Shown here: in pieces, positions 33,445 through 41,773 of the stretch
Layout of the letters: the number at the start of each line of letters is the position of its first letter
How positions within the stretch are numbered: position 1 is the first letter of the stretch
DNA from: JAJDNH01 sp964552395
Lineage (GTDB): Bacteria > Acidobacteriota > Thermoanaerobaculia > Thermoanaerobaculales > Sulfomarinibacteraceae
DNA length: 64,000 bases
Assembly (NCBI GenBank): GCA_964552395.1
Contig: CAZKGM010000001.1
Span: 248,001-312,000 of the forward strand
Reading direction: 5' to 3'
The notes under the pieces: model-generated
Seen by the model: only the letters and a program-made list of their open reading frames with translations
Told to the model about the DNA's origin: nothing
The model's database searches: none
Program-made: the position numbers and the translations under genes

Positions 33445-33788
33445 GCGAGGCGTTTGAGGAGCTGTTCCAGGGACTGTTGTGCACGCTGGACGTGCGGATG
33501 TGAAGTGTCGTAGCCACCTAACACGATAACCTTCCGATAACATGTCAGGGCCGCCTCAATGTCGCCGAGACAGTGGCGGTATAGGTGGCCCTTCATGAGC
33601 CACGCCTCGGTATGCCGGGGATCCACTTCGAGGATGCGGTCGAGGAAGATCGCGGCTGCCGACCATCTCTCATCGGCTACCGCACGTACGGCGTGCCGGC
33701 GGTACACACCAATCATGCGACGCCGGTCAGGACGTGGTTCCCGCAACCGGTCCGCGAGTTGCGCTAGAGTTTTCATCTCTATGATCAT
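33441..33788 (-). CDS. small TPR-type protein
   Basis: A protein of about 115 residues (start uncertain; an in-frame ATG four codons downstream also fits). The C-terminal 80 residues read as one and a half to two tetratricopeptide repeats: AAAIFLDRILEVDPRHTEAW, then a helix pair containing GDIEAALTCYRKVI. No signal peptide is seen in the chosen form. It probably mediates a protein-protein contact. It converges with the jelly-roll gene with a 4-bp overlap and heads away from the radical SAM gene across a 362-bp gap. Confidence 0.6.
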   Translation of the reverse strand: MIIEMKTLAQLADRLREPRPDRRRMIGVYRRHAVRAVADERWSAAAIFLDRILEVDPRHTEAWLMKGHLYRHCLGDIEAALTCYRKVIVLGGYDTSHPHVQRAQQSLEQLLKRLA

Positions 33789-34021
33789 GATCTCGCAGCC
33801 AGGCTGACCTGTCAAGTGCTGATTTCGTAGCCGTTGGTTTGCTCTGAAAACAGTCAAGGTGGTGCTCGCAGTCGACGTGCCGCTAGTTGTCAACTGAGAG
33901 CGCCGAGGATGTCAGCGCGAGTTCACGGTGAAGGTGTGGACGAGTGACTTCGTACTGGTAGTGGATATGTCATCGGAAAAGCTCTTCCAGTGCTCGGGCG
34001 GTAGGCTGAGCCATGAGCCTG

Positions 34022-34040
34022 CAACATCGAGGTGATGTTG
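34022..34040 (+). repeat. short perfect hairpin in the leader of the radical SAM gene
   Basis: CAACATC (34022-34028), loop GAGGT, GATGTTG (34034-34040): a perfect 7-bp stem. The loop itself is a Shine-Dalgarno-like sequence. It is not followed by a T-run, so it does not look like an intrinsic terminator. Confidence 0.45.
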
Positions 34041-34117
34041 GAGCACGATCGCGGTCGTGAGATGCCTTCAGGTCTCGCCTTGTACGGGATGGTGGGCTCC
34101 TGTACCTTCGGTCTTTG

Positions 34118-34137
34118 TCCCGGCAAAGTGACCGGGA
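34118..34137 (+). promoter_or_regulatory. hairpin directly before the ribosome site of the radical SAM gene
   Basis: TCCCGG (34118-34123), loop CAAAGTGA, CCGGGA (34132-34137). It is followed at once by GTGAGGAAAGCCG and the ATG at 34151. A competing pairing of CTTTG with CAAAG would open the stem. Position and alternatives suggest a possible translational switch; there is no match to a known riboswitch. Confidence 0.4.
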
Positions 34138-34150
34138 GTGAGGAAAGCCG

Positions 34151-36682
34151 ATGCATGCCACACCACGAGCCGCGGCCCCGCAAGAGGAACAGTCCCTGGT
34201 CGTCAGCGCGACTCGGCCTCTGTTTGCAGTGCCAGTGCAGCGGCTGGACGCGGGAGGGGAGCCGATCTTGCTGGCCGGAGCGCACTGTGTTTGGTTGGCC
34301 GTCGACGAGCAGGTTGCGTGGCTTCTGGAGCAGATTGACGGCCGGCGGACCGCGGACGACCTGGCGAGTGGCGTGGCCGATCGGATGGGCCGAGAGATTG
34401 CGTGGTCCAGATGGTGGGTGAGGCTGGCCGTAGAAGAGCTGATGGAAAAGGGTGTCGTGAGCCACGCACCCATCGGCCATTTCCCGGAAAGGCGGCGGGC
34501 CGACGTGCTGGCGCTGGAGCGCATGACCGAGCTCTGGGTGCACACCAACAACTCGTGTAACCTGACCTGTGCCCACTGTCTTGTCAGCTCGACACCGGGG
34601 GGGGACCCGGGGCTGAGTGATGAGCTCCTGCTTCGGCTGTTCGACCGCGCGGACGAGCTCGGGGTCCGCCGCTTCTACTTCACCGGCGGTGAGCCGTTCG
34701 TACGTCCGGACATCATGGGCCTGATCAGATACATCACGGAGACGCTCGACTCCGAGCTCATCGTCATCACCAACGGCACCATGCTCCGGGGCCGGACTCT
34801 CGAGGCCCTTCGCACCATCGACAGCGACCGGCTGCGTTTGCAGGTGAGTGTGGACGGCGTGACCGCCAAGACCAATGACGACATTCGTGGTGCGGGTGTA
34901 CTTGCGCGGGTCGAGGAGGCCGTTCCACTGCTGGTGGCGGCGGGCTTTCGGGTGGCCCTGACCTCGGTCGTCGGACGACGCAACCTGGAGGAGCTGAAGG
35001 AGCTCCCGCGGCTGGCTGCTCGTCTCGGCGCCGGCTCCGTCCATCTCATGTGGCCTCACCGCAAGGGACGAGTGCTTGAGGAGATGCCCGACGACTTTCC
35101 CGAGACTGAGCAGCTGTGCGAGCTGTGCGATGCGGTTCTCGATGCCAGTCGGAGCTCGGGTGTCGACTTCGACAACTACGGCTCGGTGCTGTTCAGGGTC
35201 AACGGTCAACCCGGCGTGCGCTTCGACCTCTCCAACGCCGGCTGGGACTCGCTGTTTGTGGACTGTGATGGCGGTGTCTACCCATCCGCGGTGTTTTCCC
35301 AGGAGCCGGAGTGGAGGGCGGGTTCGATCCTGGATGGGGACATGGGCGAGATCTGGCGCTCCTCACCGCTTCTCGACCGCCTGCGCCGCTTCTCCCAGCT
35401 GGACATCGGGAGCCTGGAAGGGGATCCCTTCCGCTGGCTTCTCGGGGGCGGTGATGTCGAGCACGCTGCCCATGCCTCCGGGGTCACCGGCATCGAGGCG
35501 TTGAGGACCCTTGATCCCAACTACCCGGTCTACCGCCACCTTGCTCGGCGTGCGCTGGAGGACCTGGCAGCGGCGGGGCGAGCGGCGTGGAACCAGGATG
35601 GCAGCTATGAGGGTCCCCGTGTCTACCACGTGATGGGAGACGGGGCCATTGCGTGCGGGACGGAGGGGGTCCGCCAGGCGGGAACGGCGGAGGTCCAGAC
35701 CCTGCACTCGAACTGCGTGCTGTCGTTCGACGTCGACAGGCCGCGGGCGCTGGTGCGCGCCTTCTATGGCGACGCAGCGGTGACGCCGAAGGCCGATCTT
35801 TGCTGTCCGGTTGCCTATGATCCGGCCGAGGCGGATCATATTCCGCGCGAGGTGCTCGAGCGGTTCTACGGCTGCGGAAGTCCGGTAGCAGACGCCGGGA
35901 TCAGCGCCGGCGAGACCGTGATAGACCTCGGCTGTGGAGCAGGGATCGATTGCTTCATAGCCGCTCGCAAGGTGGGTCCGACCGGCCACGTGATCGGGAT
36001 TGACATGACCGACGAGATGCTCACGGTCGCCCGTGAGAACCGGCAGATCGTTGCCGATCGCCTGGGCCATGACGTGGTGGACCTCCGCAAGGGTTTCTTG
36101 GAGACGATTCCGGTCCGGGACCAGGAGGCCGATGTCGTCATCTCCAACTGCGTGATCAATCTGTCCCCCGACAAGAGGCAGGTCTTTCGCGAGATCTACC
36201 GGGTGCTCGGAGATCTCGGGAGAGTCGTCGTGGCCGATATCGTCTGCGAGGCCTCGGTACCGCCGCACCTACGGGTCCAGGAGCATCTGTGGGGAGAGTG
36301 TCTTTCCGGCGCGCTCTCCGAAGGGGAGTTTCTGCGCGGGCTCCTCAAGGCCGGCTTCTACGGCGTTTCAGTGCTCAAGCGGTCGTTTTGGAAAGAGGTC
36401 GAGGGGTTCCGGTTCTACTCGGTGACGGTGGCGGCCTACCGGTGGGCACCGGCCCGCCGGGACGCCGTCGGCGAGGTGGCGATCTACCGCGGGCCCTTTG
36501 CCGAGGTGGCGGAGGACCGAGGAAGGACGTTCGCGCGCGGTGTGCCGGTGGCGGTCGATCGCGCGACGGCGGACCGGCTGCGGACGCACCCCTACGACCG
36601 CATGTTCCAGGTTCTGCGTTCCGGTGAGCTGCCGCAGGACGATGAGGCGTGTTGCGTGCCGGGTGAGGAGAGGGAATGCTGA
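34151..36682 (+). CDS. PqqD-like / radical SAM / ArsM-type methyltransferase fusion protein
   Basis: An 843-residue cytoplasmic multidomain protein. Residues about 20-110 resemble a PqqD-type peptide-binding domain (LAVDEQVAWLLEQIDG). About 125-330 is a radical SAM domain with the 4Fe-4S motif CNLTCAHC (C136, C140, C143) and FTGGEP. About 345-445 resembles a SPASM domain (GGVYPS, GEIWRSS, DPFRWLLGGGD), but the expected cluster cysteines are replaced. About 510-765 is an ArsM-like methyltransferase: ADLCCPVAYDP, FYGCGSP, SAM motif DLGCGAGIDC, SNCVINLSPDKRQVF and GECLSGALS, keeping the three cysteines that bind As(III) in ArsM. The tail ends with CC and C. It overlaps the CobW GTPase gene by 7 bp. 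Likely role: making or methylating a metalloid- or sulfur-containing molecule; the substrate is unknown. Confidence 0.85.
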   Translation: MHATPRAAAPQEEQSLVVSATRPLFAVPVQRLDAGGEPILLAGAHCVWLAVDEQVAWLLEQIDGRRTADDLASGVADRMGREIAWSRWWVRLAVEELMEKGVVSHAPIGHFPERRRADVLALERMTELWVHTNNSCNLTCAHCLVSSTPGGDPGLSDELLLRLFDRADELGVRRFYFTGGEPFVRPDIMGLIRYITETLDSELIVITNGTMLRGRTLEALRTIDSDRLRLQVSVDGVTAKTNDDIRGAGVLARVEEAVPLLVAAGFRVALTSVVGRRNLEELKELPRLAARLGAGSVHLMWPHRKGRVLEEMPDDFPETEQLCELCDAVLDASRSSGVDFDNYGSVLFRVNGQPGVRFDLSNAGWDSLFVDCDGGVYPSAVFSQEPEWRAGSILDGDMGEIWRSSPLLDRLRRFSQLDIGSLEGDPFRWLLGGGDVEHAAHASGVTGIEALRTLDPNYPVYRHLARRALEDLAAAGRAAWNQDGSYEGPRVYHVMGDGAIACGTEGVRQAGTAEVQTLHSNCVLSFDVDRPRALVRAFYGDAAVTPKADLCCPVAYDPAEADHIPREVLERFYGCGSPVADAGISAGETVIDLGCGAGIDCFIAARKVGPTGHVIGIDMTDEMLTVARENRQIVADRLGHDVVDLRKGFLETIPVRDQEADVVISNCVINLSPDKRQVFREIYRVLGDLGRVVVADIVCEASVPPHLRVQEHLWGECLSGALSEGEFLRGLLKAGFYGVSVLKRSFWKEVEGFRFYSVTVAAYRWAPARRDAVGEVAIYRGPFAEVAEDRGRTFARGVPVAVDRATADRLRTHPYDRMFQVLRSGELPQDDEACCVPGEEREC

Positions 36683-37827
36683 CTCGGAGTGAGGGTGGAG
36701 CGGATGCTACGGTGCCGAGTGGCCTCGGCGAGCCGCGCGTGCTCCTGGTCGGCGGATTCCTCGGCTCGGGGAAGACGACCGCCATTGCCCGCCTGGCCCG
36801 GATGTGGATGGAAGAGGGCCGTCGAGTCGGGATCATCACCAACGACCAGGCGGCTGGGCTCGTCGACTCCGAGCTACTGGCTCCCTACGCCCTCGGGCTC
36901 GAGGAGATTGCGGGAGGCTGCTTCTGCTGCAGGTTCGATGCTCTGGCCGAGGCCGCGGGTCAGCTCAAACGCCGTCACGCCCCGGACATCATCCTCGCCG
37001 AGCCCGTCGGATCGTGCACCGACATCGTCGCGACCGTGGTGCGGCCCCTGCAACGCCTGTACGCCGAGGACTACCGCGTGGCTCCGTTCTCGGTCCTGGT
37101 GGATCCCCTGCGCGTGCGACAGGTGCTGATCGAGCGCGAGACCGGTGGCTTCTCCCCCAAGATCGTGTACATCTTTCGGACCCAGCTCGAGGAGGCCGAC
37201 GTCGTTCTCCTCAACAAGGTCGATACTCTGAGCGACGTGGCGCGGCGTGAGCTGGTCGATGCCGTTCGTCGCGCCTTGCCGGGACGACCGGTCCTCGAGG
37301 TGTCCGCACTGACGGGAGAGGGGTTCGAGGCGTGGCTCGAGGCGGTCGACGAGGGCAAAGCCGAGGAGGCCGGCACACACTCGATGACGGTGGACTATGA
37401 CCTGTACGCCGAGGGCGAGGCCGAGCTCGGGTGGCTCAACGCGACCGCCGAGCTGCGATCGGCGGCCGGCTTCGACGGAGATCGGTTTCTCCAGGAGCTG
37501 GTCGCCGGCCTCGCCCGGCGTCTACATGCGGCGGGCGCCGAGCCCGCCCATCTCAAGGTGCTGCTGACCGTCGGCGAGCGGCACGGCGCCGTCCACCTCA
37601 CGGCCGGTGTCGACACCCCGCGCACCTCACGGCGGTTGGGAGCACCGATCGCGGCCGGACCGCTCATCGTCAACGCCCGCGTCCATACTTCGCCCGTCGA
37701 GCTCGAGCGCGCCGTGCGCGACGAGCTGGAGGAACTCTCGGCGCGGTTCGACCTCAGCCTGGAGCCCGGTACTCTCGCATGCTTCAGGCCAGGCCGCCCG
37801 ACCCCCGTCCATCGCATGGCCGACTAG
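36676..37827 (+). CDS. CobW/G3E-family metal-chaperone-like GTPase
   Basis: A 383-residue P-loop GTPase of the COG0523 family. Walker A is GGFLGSGKTT (about residues 26-35), the metal-binding CxCC motif is GCFCC (C82, C84, C85), the ExxG-type motif is AEPVGSC, and the guanine-specificity motif is NKVD (180-183). The C-terminal 140 residues do not look like the usual His-rich CobW_C domain. Family members deliver Zn, Co, Ni or Fe to target enzymes. The 7-bp overlap with the radical SAM-methyltransferase gene makes a dedicated metallochaperone or cofactor-insertion role for that protein likely. Metal identity is not readable. Confidence 0.87.
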   Translation: MLTRSEGGADATVPSGLGEPRVLLVGGFLGSGKTTAIARLARMWMEEGRRVGIITNDQAAGLVDSELLAPYALGLEEIAGGCFCCRFDALAEAAGQLKRRHAPDIILAEPVGSCTDIVATVVRPLQRLYAEDYRVAPFSVLVDPLRVRQVLIERETGGFSPKIVYIFRTQLEEADVVLLNKVDTLSDVARRELVDAVRRALPGRPVLEVSALTGEGFEAWLEAVDEGKAEEAGTHSMTVDYDLYAEGEAELGWLNATAELRSAAGFDGDRFLQELVAGLARRLHAAGAEPAHLKVLLTVGERHGAVHLTAGVDTPRTSRRLGAPIAAGPLIVNARVHTSPVELERAVRDELEELSARFDLSLEPGTLACFRPGRPTPVHRMAD

Positions 37828-38078
37828 ACCGAGTCATTCACCCGCAGCCCGCTACCTCCTGCGTCGAGACGGGCGGCCGTGCCCGAGCATTCTCTCCTCG
37901 TACTCCTGAGGGCGATGATCCTCACCACCACGTCGGCGGCATGCCCCTGCTCAACCTCTCGGAGGTCGGTGCGCACCCCGGCGGAGTCGCCCTCGCGTCC
38001 GAGAGTCGCGCGGTACAGCGAAGCCGCGATGTACCGGGCTTGGTGCTGCGAGCAGGATGCACTCTCGAGGGCGAGCAA
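37824..38078 (-). pseudogene. orphan DUF4214-like fragment in a 308-bp convergent gap
   Basis: The gap between the GTPase and fadJ stops contains an 84-codon minus-strand frame starting at a TTG without a ribosome site. Its middle (ARYIAASLYRATLGREGDSAG, then a helix ending IIALRS) resembles one DUF4214 repeat, a helical module usually found in tandem in large secreted or glycosyltransferase-linked proteins. Here it is alone, has no signal peptide and ends in Arg-rich sequence, so it is more likely a decayed remnant than a working gene. Its TAG overlaps the TAG of the GTPase (shared CTAG). Nothing is seen in the remaining 38079-38135. Confidence 0.3.
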
Positions 38079-38135
38079 TCAAACCCGGCCGCAACGACCG
38101 TCTGCTTCCCGACACAAAGGTCGGTTTGGCCTTCG

Positions 38136-40259
38136 TCACCCGGAGCGGAGCCTGCCTCCACTGACGGCCAACTCCAGCAGCAGCGGCGCTGGATCGAAGC
38201 GCCGGCCATGGCGGTCGGCGAGCTCCTTCATGCGATCAACCACAGTGCCGGCACCGATCGCATCCACGTGGTGAAACGGCCCGCCGCGGAACGGTGGAAA
38301 GCCGAGCCCCAGGACGGCGGCCACGTCGCCATCGCGAGGCGAGGAGACGATTCCCTCGCCGAGGCAATGTGCGGCTTCATTGACCATTAGCAGAACGAGT
38401 CGGTCCTGGATCTCGGCCTCGGTCATGCTGCGGTGTGGTCCAGCCTGGAGGAAGGTCCTGACCTCACGGTTGACCCTCTTCCGCCCCCGGCGTCCCGCCT
38501 CGGGGTAGCGGTAGAAGCCACGGCCGCTCTTGCGGCCCTTGAGGCCAGCCTCGAGCATGCGTGGCAGGACATCGGTGCCCTCGAGACCTCGTGCCGCGAA
38601 GGCGCGGCCCAGCTCAGCCGCCACGTGCGCCCCGACATCGATGCCGACCTCGTCGATCAGCGCCAGGGGCCCGACTGGGTAGCCGAAGTCCTTCATGGCG
38701 TCGTCGACGGCAAGGACGCCGGCACCCTCCTGCAGCAGGACGACCGCCTCGTTGAGGTAGGGGGAGAGGATCCGGGTGGTGTAGAAGCCGGGTCTGTCCT
38801 TGACCGTGATGCAGGTCTTGCCTTGAGCGGTGCCGAACGCGTGCGCCGTCGCGGCCGCCCAGGGTGCTGTCTGCTCGGTAACGATGATCTCCAGCAGGGG
38901 CATCTTGGGCACGGGTGAGAAGTAGTGCATGCCGAGCACCCTTTCAGGATGCTTGGCCCCGGCAGCGATCGCCGAGATGGGAAGGGCCGAGGTATTGGAG
39001 GCCAGGACCGCCTCGGCCGCCACCCGTTCCTCGGTTTCCACAAGGAGCTGTCGCTTGAGCTCGAGATCCTCGAACACCGCCTCCACCACGAGGTCCGCGC
39101 CCTCGACGGCGTCCATCTCCTGGGTCAAGTTGAGGCGGGAAAAGCGTCGATCGTGCTCGATCCTGCGGATGGCTCCGGACCTGACCTGCTTGCGCAGGCC
39201 GGAGTCGACGGCCCTCGCCGTGGCGGCGAGTGCATCGTCCGAGATGTCGCGCACGACCACCGGGCACACACCGAGCGAGACCGAGGCGATCCCTGATCCC
39301 ATGAGTCCGCCGCCGAGAACGGCGAGGCGGGTGACCGGACGCGATGGGGCCGCCGTCACCGGTCTGGAAAGCGCCTTCATCGCGAAGAAGAGCCAGCGGA
39401 GGGCGCGGCTTTCGTCGCTCATGGCGAGCCGGCCGAAGTGCTCAGACTCCCGGTCGAGCCCCGCCTGGATACCGTGCTTGAGGCCCGTCTCGACACAGTC
39501 GAGGATCGCCGGCGGGGCGGGGTACAGGCCGCGGGTCCGGCGGGCGAGCTGTTGGCGAGCGGCGCGCACCACCAGCGCCCGGCCGGGGGGTGTCGAGGCG
39601 ACCCGGTCGAGGAGCGTGCGCCTGCGTCGCCGGCGCTGCAGCCGCCCGTCCGCCAGCATTGCCGCCGCGCGCGCCGCCGTGTCGACGATGCCGCCCGGCG
39701 TTGTTATCGCATCGACGAGCCCGATCTGCAGGGCGCGCCGCGCACGAACGCGCCGGCCGGTGAGAAGAAGGGGTAGCCCGGCGATCAGTCCAACGCGCTC
39801 GATCAGGCGCTGGCTGCCGCCGCCCGCCGGGTTGAGGCCGACCAGCACCTCTGCCTGGGCGAAGACAGTCGCCGGGTCGTCGGAGGCGAGGATGTAGTGG
39901 CAAGCCAGCGCGACCTCGAGACCGCCTCCCAAGGCCGCGCCGTGGACTGCAGCAACGACCGGAGTCCGGCTGGACGCGACCCGGGACAGCAGCGCGTTTC
40001 CCTGACGCGACAGCGCTTCGGCTTCCTCGGCGGAGCTCATCCCGTCCAACACCTCGAGGTCGGCGCCGGCGATGAAGGTCTCCTTCTTCGCGGACGCCAG
40101 GACTATCGCCCGCACCCGTTCGTCCTCGAGCAATGGGGCAGCCGACTCCAGGAACTCCTCGAGCAGCGCGGGGGACAGTGTGTTGACCGGCTTCGCTGGG
40201 TGATCGAGAGTCACCACGGCGATCCCGTCAGGGCGGATCTCGGTGCGAATCATCGCCAT
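38136..40259 (-). CDS. fadJ: fatty-acid oxidation complex alpha subunit (enoyl-CoA hydratase / 3-hydroxyacyl-CoA dehydrogenase)
   Basis: A 707-residue bifunctional beta-oxidation enzyme. The N-terminal crotonase domain (about 1-190) has the oxyanion loop AAVHGAALGGGLEVAL and the two acidic residues region (AQAEVLVGLNPAGGG). The linker is followed by the NAD-binding Rossmann motif (LAVLGGGLMGSGIA, about 310) and the dehydrogenase core with HYFSPVPKMPLLEI, SNTSALPIS and KDRPGFYTTRIL. The ATG has GGAGG 7 nt upstream. It lies 19 bp downstream of the thiolase gene, giving the classical FadIJ pair. Confidence 0.93.
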   Translation of the reverse strand: MAMIRTEIRPDGIAVVTLDHPAKPVNTLSPALLEEFLESAAPLLEDERVRAIVLASAKKETFIAGADLEVLDGMSSAEEAEALSRQGNALLSRVASSRTPVVAAVHGAALGGGLEVALACHYILASDDPATVFAQAEVLVGLNPAGGGSQRLIERVGLIAGLPLLLTGRRVRARRALQIGLVDAITTPGGIVDTAARAAAMLADGRLQRRRRRRTLLDRVASTPPGRALVVRAARQQLARRTRGLYPAPPAILDCVETGLKHGIQAGLDRESEHFGRLAMSDESRALRWLFFAMKALSRPVTAAPSRPVTRLAVLGGGLMGSGIASVSLGVCPVVVRDISDDALAATARAVDSGLRKQVRSGAIRRIEHDRRFSRLNLTQEMDAVEGADLVVEAVFEDLELKRQLLVETEERVAAEAVLASNTSALPISAIAAGAKHPERVLGMHYFSPVPKMPLLEIIVTEQTAPWAAATAHAFGTAQGKTCITVKDRPGFYTTRILSPYLNEAVVLLQEGAGVLAVDDAMKDFGYPVGPLALIDEVGIDVGAHVAAELGRAFAARGLEGTDVLPRMLEAGLKGRKSGRGFYRYPEAGRRGRKRVNREVRTFLQAGPHRSMTEAEIQDRLVLLMVNEAAHCLGEGIVSSPRDGDVAAVLGLGFPPFRGGPFHHVDAIGAGTVVDRMKELADRHGRRFDPAPLLLELAVSGGRLRSG

Positions 40260-40278
40260 CGTGCCGCCTCCGGCACAG

Positions 40279-41577
40279 TCATGCCCGCTCCAGGACCATG
40301 GCGATCCCGATCGCGCCGGAGGCGCAGGCGGCAACCAGGCCGAAGCGAGCGTTCTCATGGCGCATCCGGTCGCAGCAGGTGGCGATCAGCCGACCACCGG
40401 TGGCACCGAATGGATGACCGACGGCGAGCGACCCACCCCACGCGTTGAGGCGTCCAGTCTCGATCGGTTCCATCGGCTCGGCAAGGCCGAGCCGTTCCCG
40501 GCAGAACGTCTCATCCTCCAGCAAACCGAGAACCGCCAGCACCTGGGCGGCGAACGCCTCGTGGAGCTCGACCACACCGACGTCGGCGAGGCCGACCCCG
40601 GCCGCCTCCAGGGCGCGGGGAATGGTGACGGCCGGTCCGAGCAGCAGCTCCTCGAGCGGATCCAGACCTGCAACCGAGGAGGAACGAACGGTCGCGAGGG
40701 GCTCGAGGCCGAGATTCTGGGCGGCCTTCTCGCTCGCGAGCAACACTGCCGAGGCGCCGTCGGTGAGGTATGAGCTGTTGCCGGCGGTCAGGGTACCGAA
40801 GCGCCGGTCGAAGGCCGGGCGCAGCGCCGCGAGCTTCTCCGGGCCGGTGTCGCCGCGGATGCCGTTGTCGGTCCTCATCGGAGCAAAGGACGGGGCCGCG
40901 AACATGGGGACGATCTGGCGAGTGAGCAGTCCGTTGGCCGTAGCCTCGGCGGCTCGGTAGTGAGAGCGGGCAGCGTACGCATCCTGCGCTTCACGGGTGA
41001 TGCCGAGCCGTTTGGCCAGGCGTTCGCCGTTCTCTCCCATCACCTCGCCGGTACTGAACTCGGCCAGCGCCAGCGGCTCCGGCAGGAGATCGGAGAGACG
41101 CAACCCGGCGAGGAGGCGAAGGTAGCCGCCGAGGCCCTTGGCCCGCTGGGCGGCGATGAGCCGTCTCCGAATGCTGCGCCGGTACCGGATCGGGGCGTCG
41201 GAGAGAGTCTCCGCACCGGCGGCGATGGCAACCTCCGCCGCGCCGGTGGCGATGGCGCGGACACAATCGAGTGCCGACTGCAGGGAGGAGACACACGCGA
41301 CCGTGACCGTGTGGGCGGGGCAACTGTTGGCGAGCCCCGAGCCGAGGACCACCTCGCGTCCAAGGTTCGAGGTGTGGGGGTCGGCGATCACCGTTCCCAT
41401 CACGAGCAGGTCGACGACGTGTGGGTCAATGCGGGTGCGGTGCAGCAGGCCGGCCACGGCTGCCCGACCGAGGTCGTAGGTGCCGAGGTCGCGGAATGCC
41501 GTGCCCGATCGGCAGAACGGGGTCCTGCACCCGTCCACCACCACGACGGACCTGACGTCCCGCGGAGCAGGTGTCAT
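40279..41577 (-). CDS. fadI: acetyl-CoA acyltransferase (3-ketoacyl-CoA thiolase)
   Basis: A 432-residue thiolase. The active-site cysteine is in VACVSSLQSA, and VVELHEAFAAQV, AVGHPFGATGG and the C-terminal cysteine motif AACASGAIG are intact. The insertion between residues about 135 and 190 is characteristic of FadI-type proteins. It cleaves 3-ketoacyl-CoA made by the FadJ protein encoded just downstream. The ATG has no ribosome site and lies six bases after a TAAGAC -10 box, so its mRNA is predicted to be leaderless. Confidence 0.93.
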   Translation of the reverse strand: MTPAPRDVRSVVVVDGCRTPFCRSGTAFRDLGTYDLGRAAVAGLLHRTRIDPHVVDLLVMGTVIADPHTSNLGREVVLGSGLANSCPAHTVTVACVSSLQSALDCVRAIATGAAEVAIAAGAETLSDAPIRYRRSIRRRLIAAQRAKGLGGYLRLLAGLRLSDLLPEPLALAEFSTGEVMGENGERLAKRLGITREAQDAYAARSHYRAAEATANGLLTRQIVPMFAAPSFAPMRTDNGIRGDTGPEKLAALRPAFDRRFGTLTAGNSSYLTDGASAVLLASEKAAQNLGLEPLATVRSSSVAGLDPLEELLLGPAVTIPRALEAAGVGLADVGVVELHEAFAAQVLAVLGLLEDETFCRERLGLAEPMEPIETGRLNAWGGSLAVGHPFGATGGRLIATCCDRMRHENARFGLVAACASGAIGIAMVLERA

Positions 41578-41583
41578 GACAGA

Positions 41584-41612
41584 GTCTTACCATCGCCGGA
41601 GCCGAGTCACAA
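41584..41612 (-). promoter_or_regulatory. leaderless promoter of the fadIJ operon
   Basis: Minus strand: TTGTGA (41607-41612), 17-bp spacer, TAAGAC (41584-41589), then six bases and the fadI ATG at 41577. No separate FadR-like palindrome was recognised. Confidence 0.55.
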
Positions 41613-41773
41613 CTACTTCCACTCCGGCCTGGATGTCGGCTCCGGGAACATCATGGTTGCAGCTACGTACTGCACCGTGTGATCATGACCTCCAGGAACA
41701 CGGAATCGAGTATCTCGCTGGTGACGGCCGACAGTTGTCGCCGACAGAGAAGCGGAGAACGGAAGGAGTACCT

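Larger units (their letters stand above)
33789..34150. other. 362-bp intergenic region upstream of the radical SAM fusion gene
   Basis: This region is less GC-rich than its surroundings and has no coding frame that looks real; short frames have no family resemblance. It contains two hairpins described separately (34022-34040 and 34118-34137), the second ending just before the ribosome site of the radical SAM gene. The stretch 33800-33900 contains TTGGTTTGCTCTGAAAACAG-like AT-rich sequence that could hold promoters for either direction. Confidence 0.5.

Noticed and set aside
34032..34421. Precursor peptide gene just upstream of the radical SAM protein
   Set aside because: The frame continues far into the radical SAM gene, has no ribosome site and is rich in residues expected from frame-shifted reading. 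No separate short peptide with a leader/core pattern was found.
34151..36682. Simple arsenic-resistance ArsM gene
   Set aside because: ArsM is only the C-terminal third of a radical SAM fusion, and no ArsR, ArsB/Acr3 or ArsC gene lies nearby.
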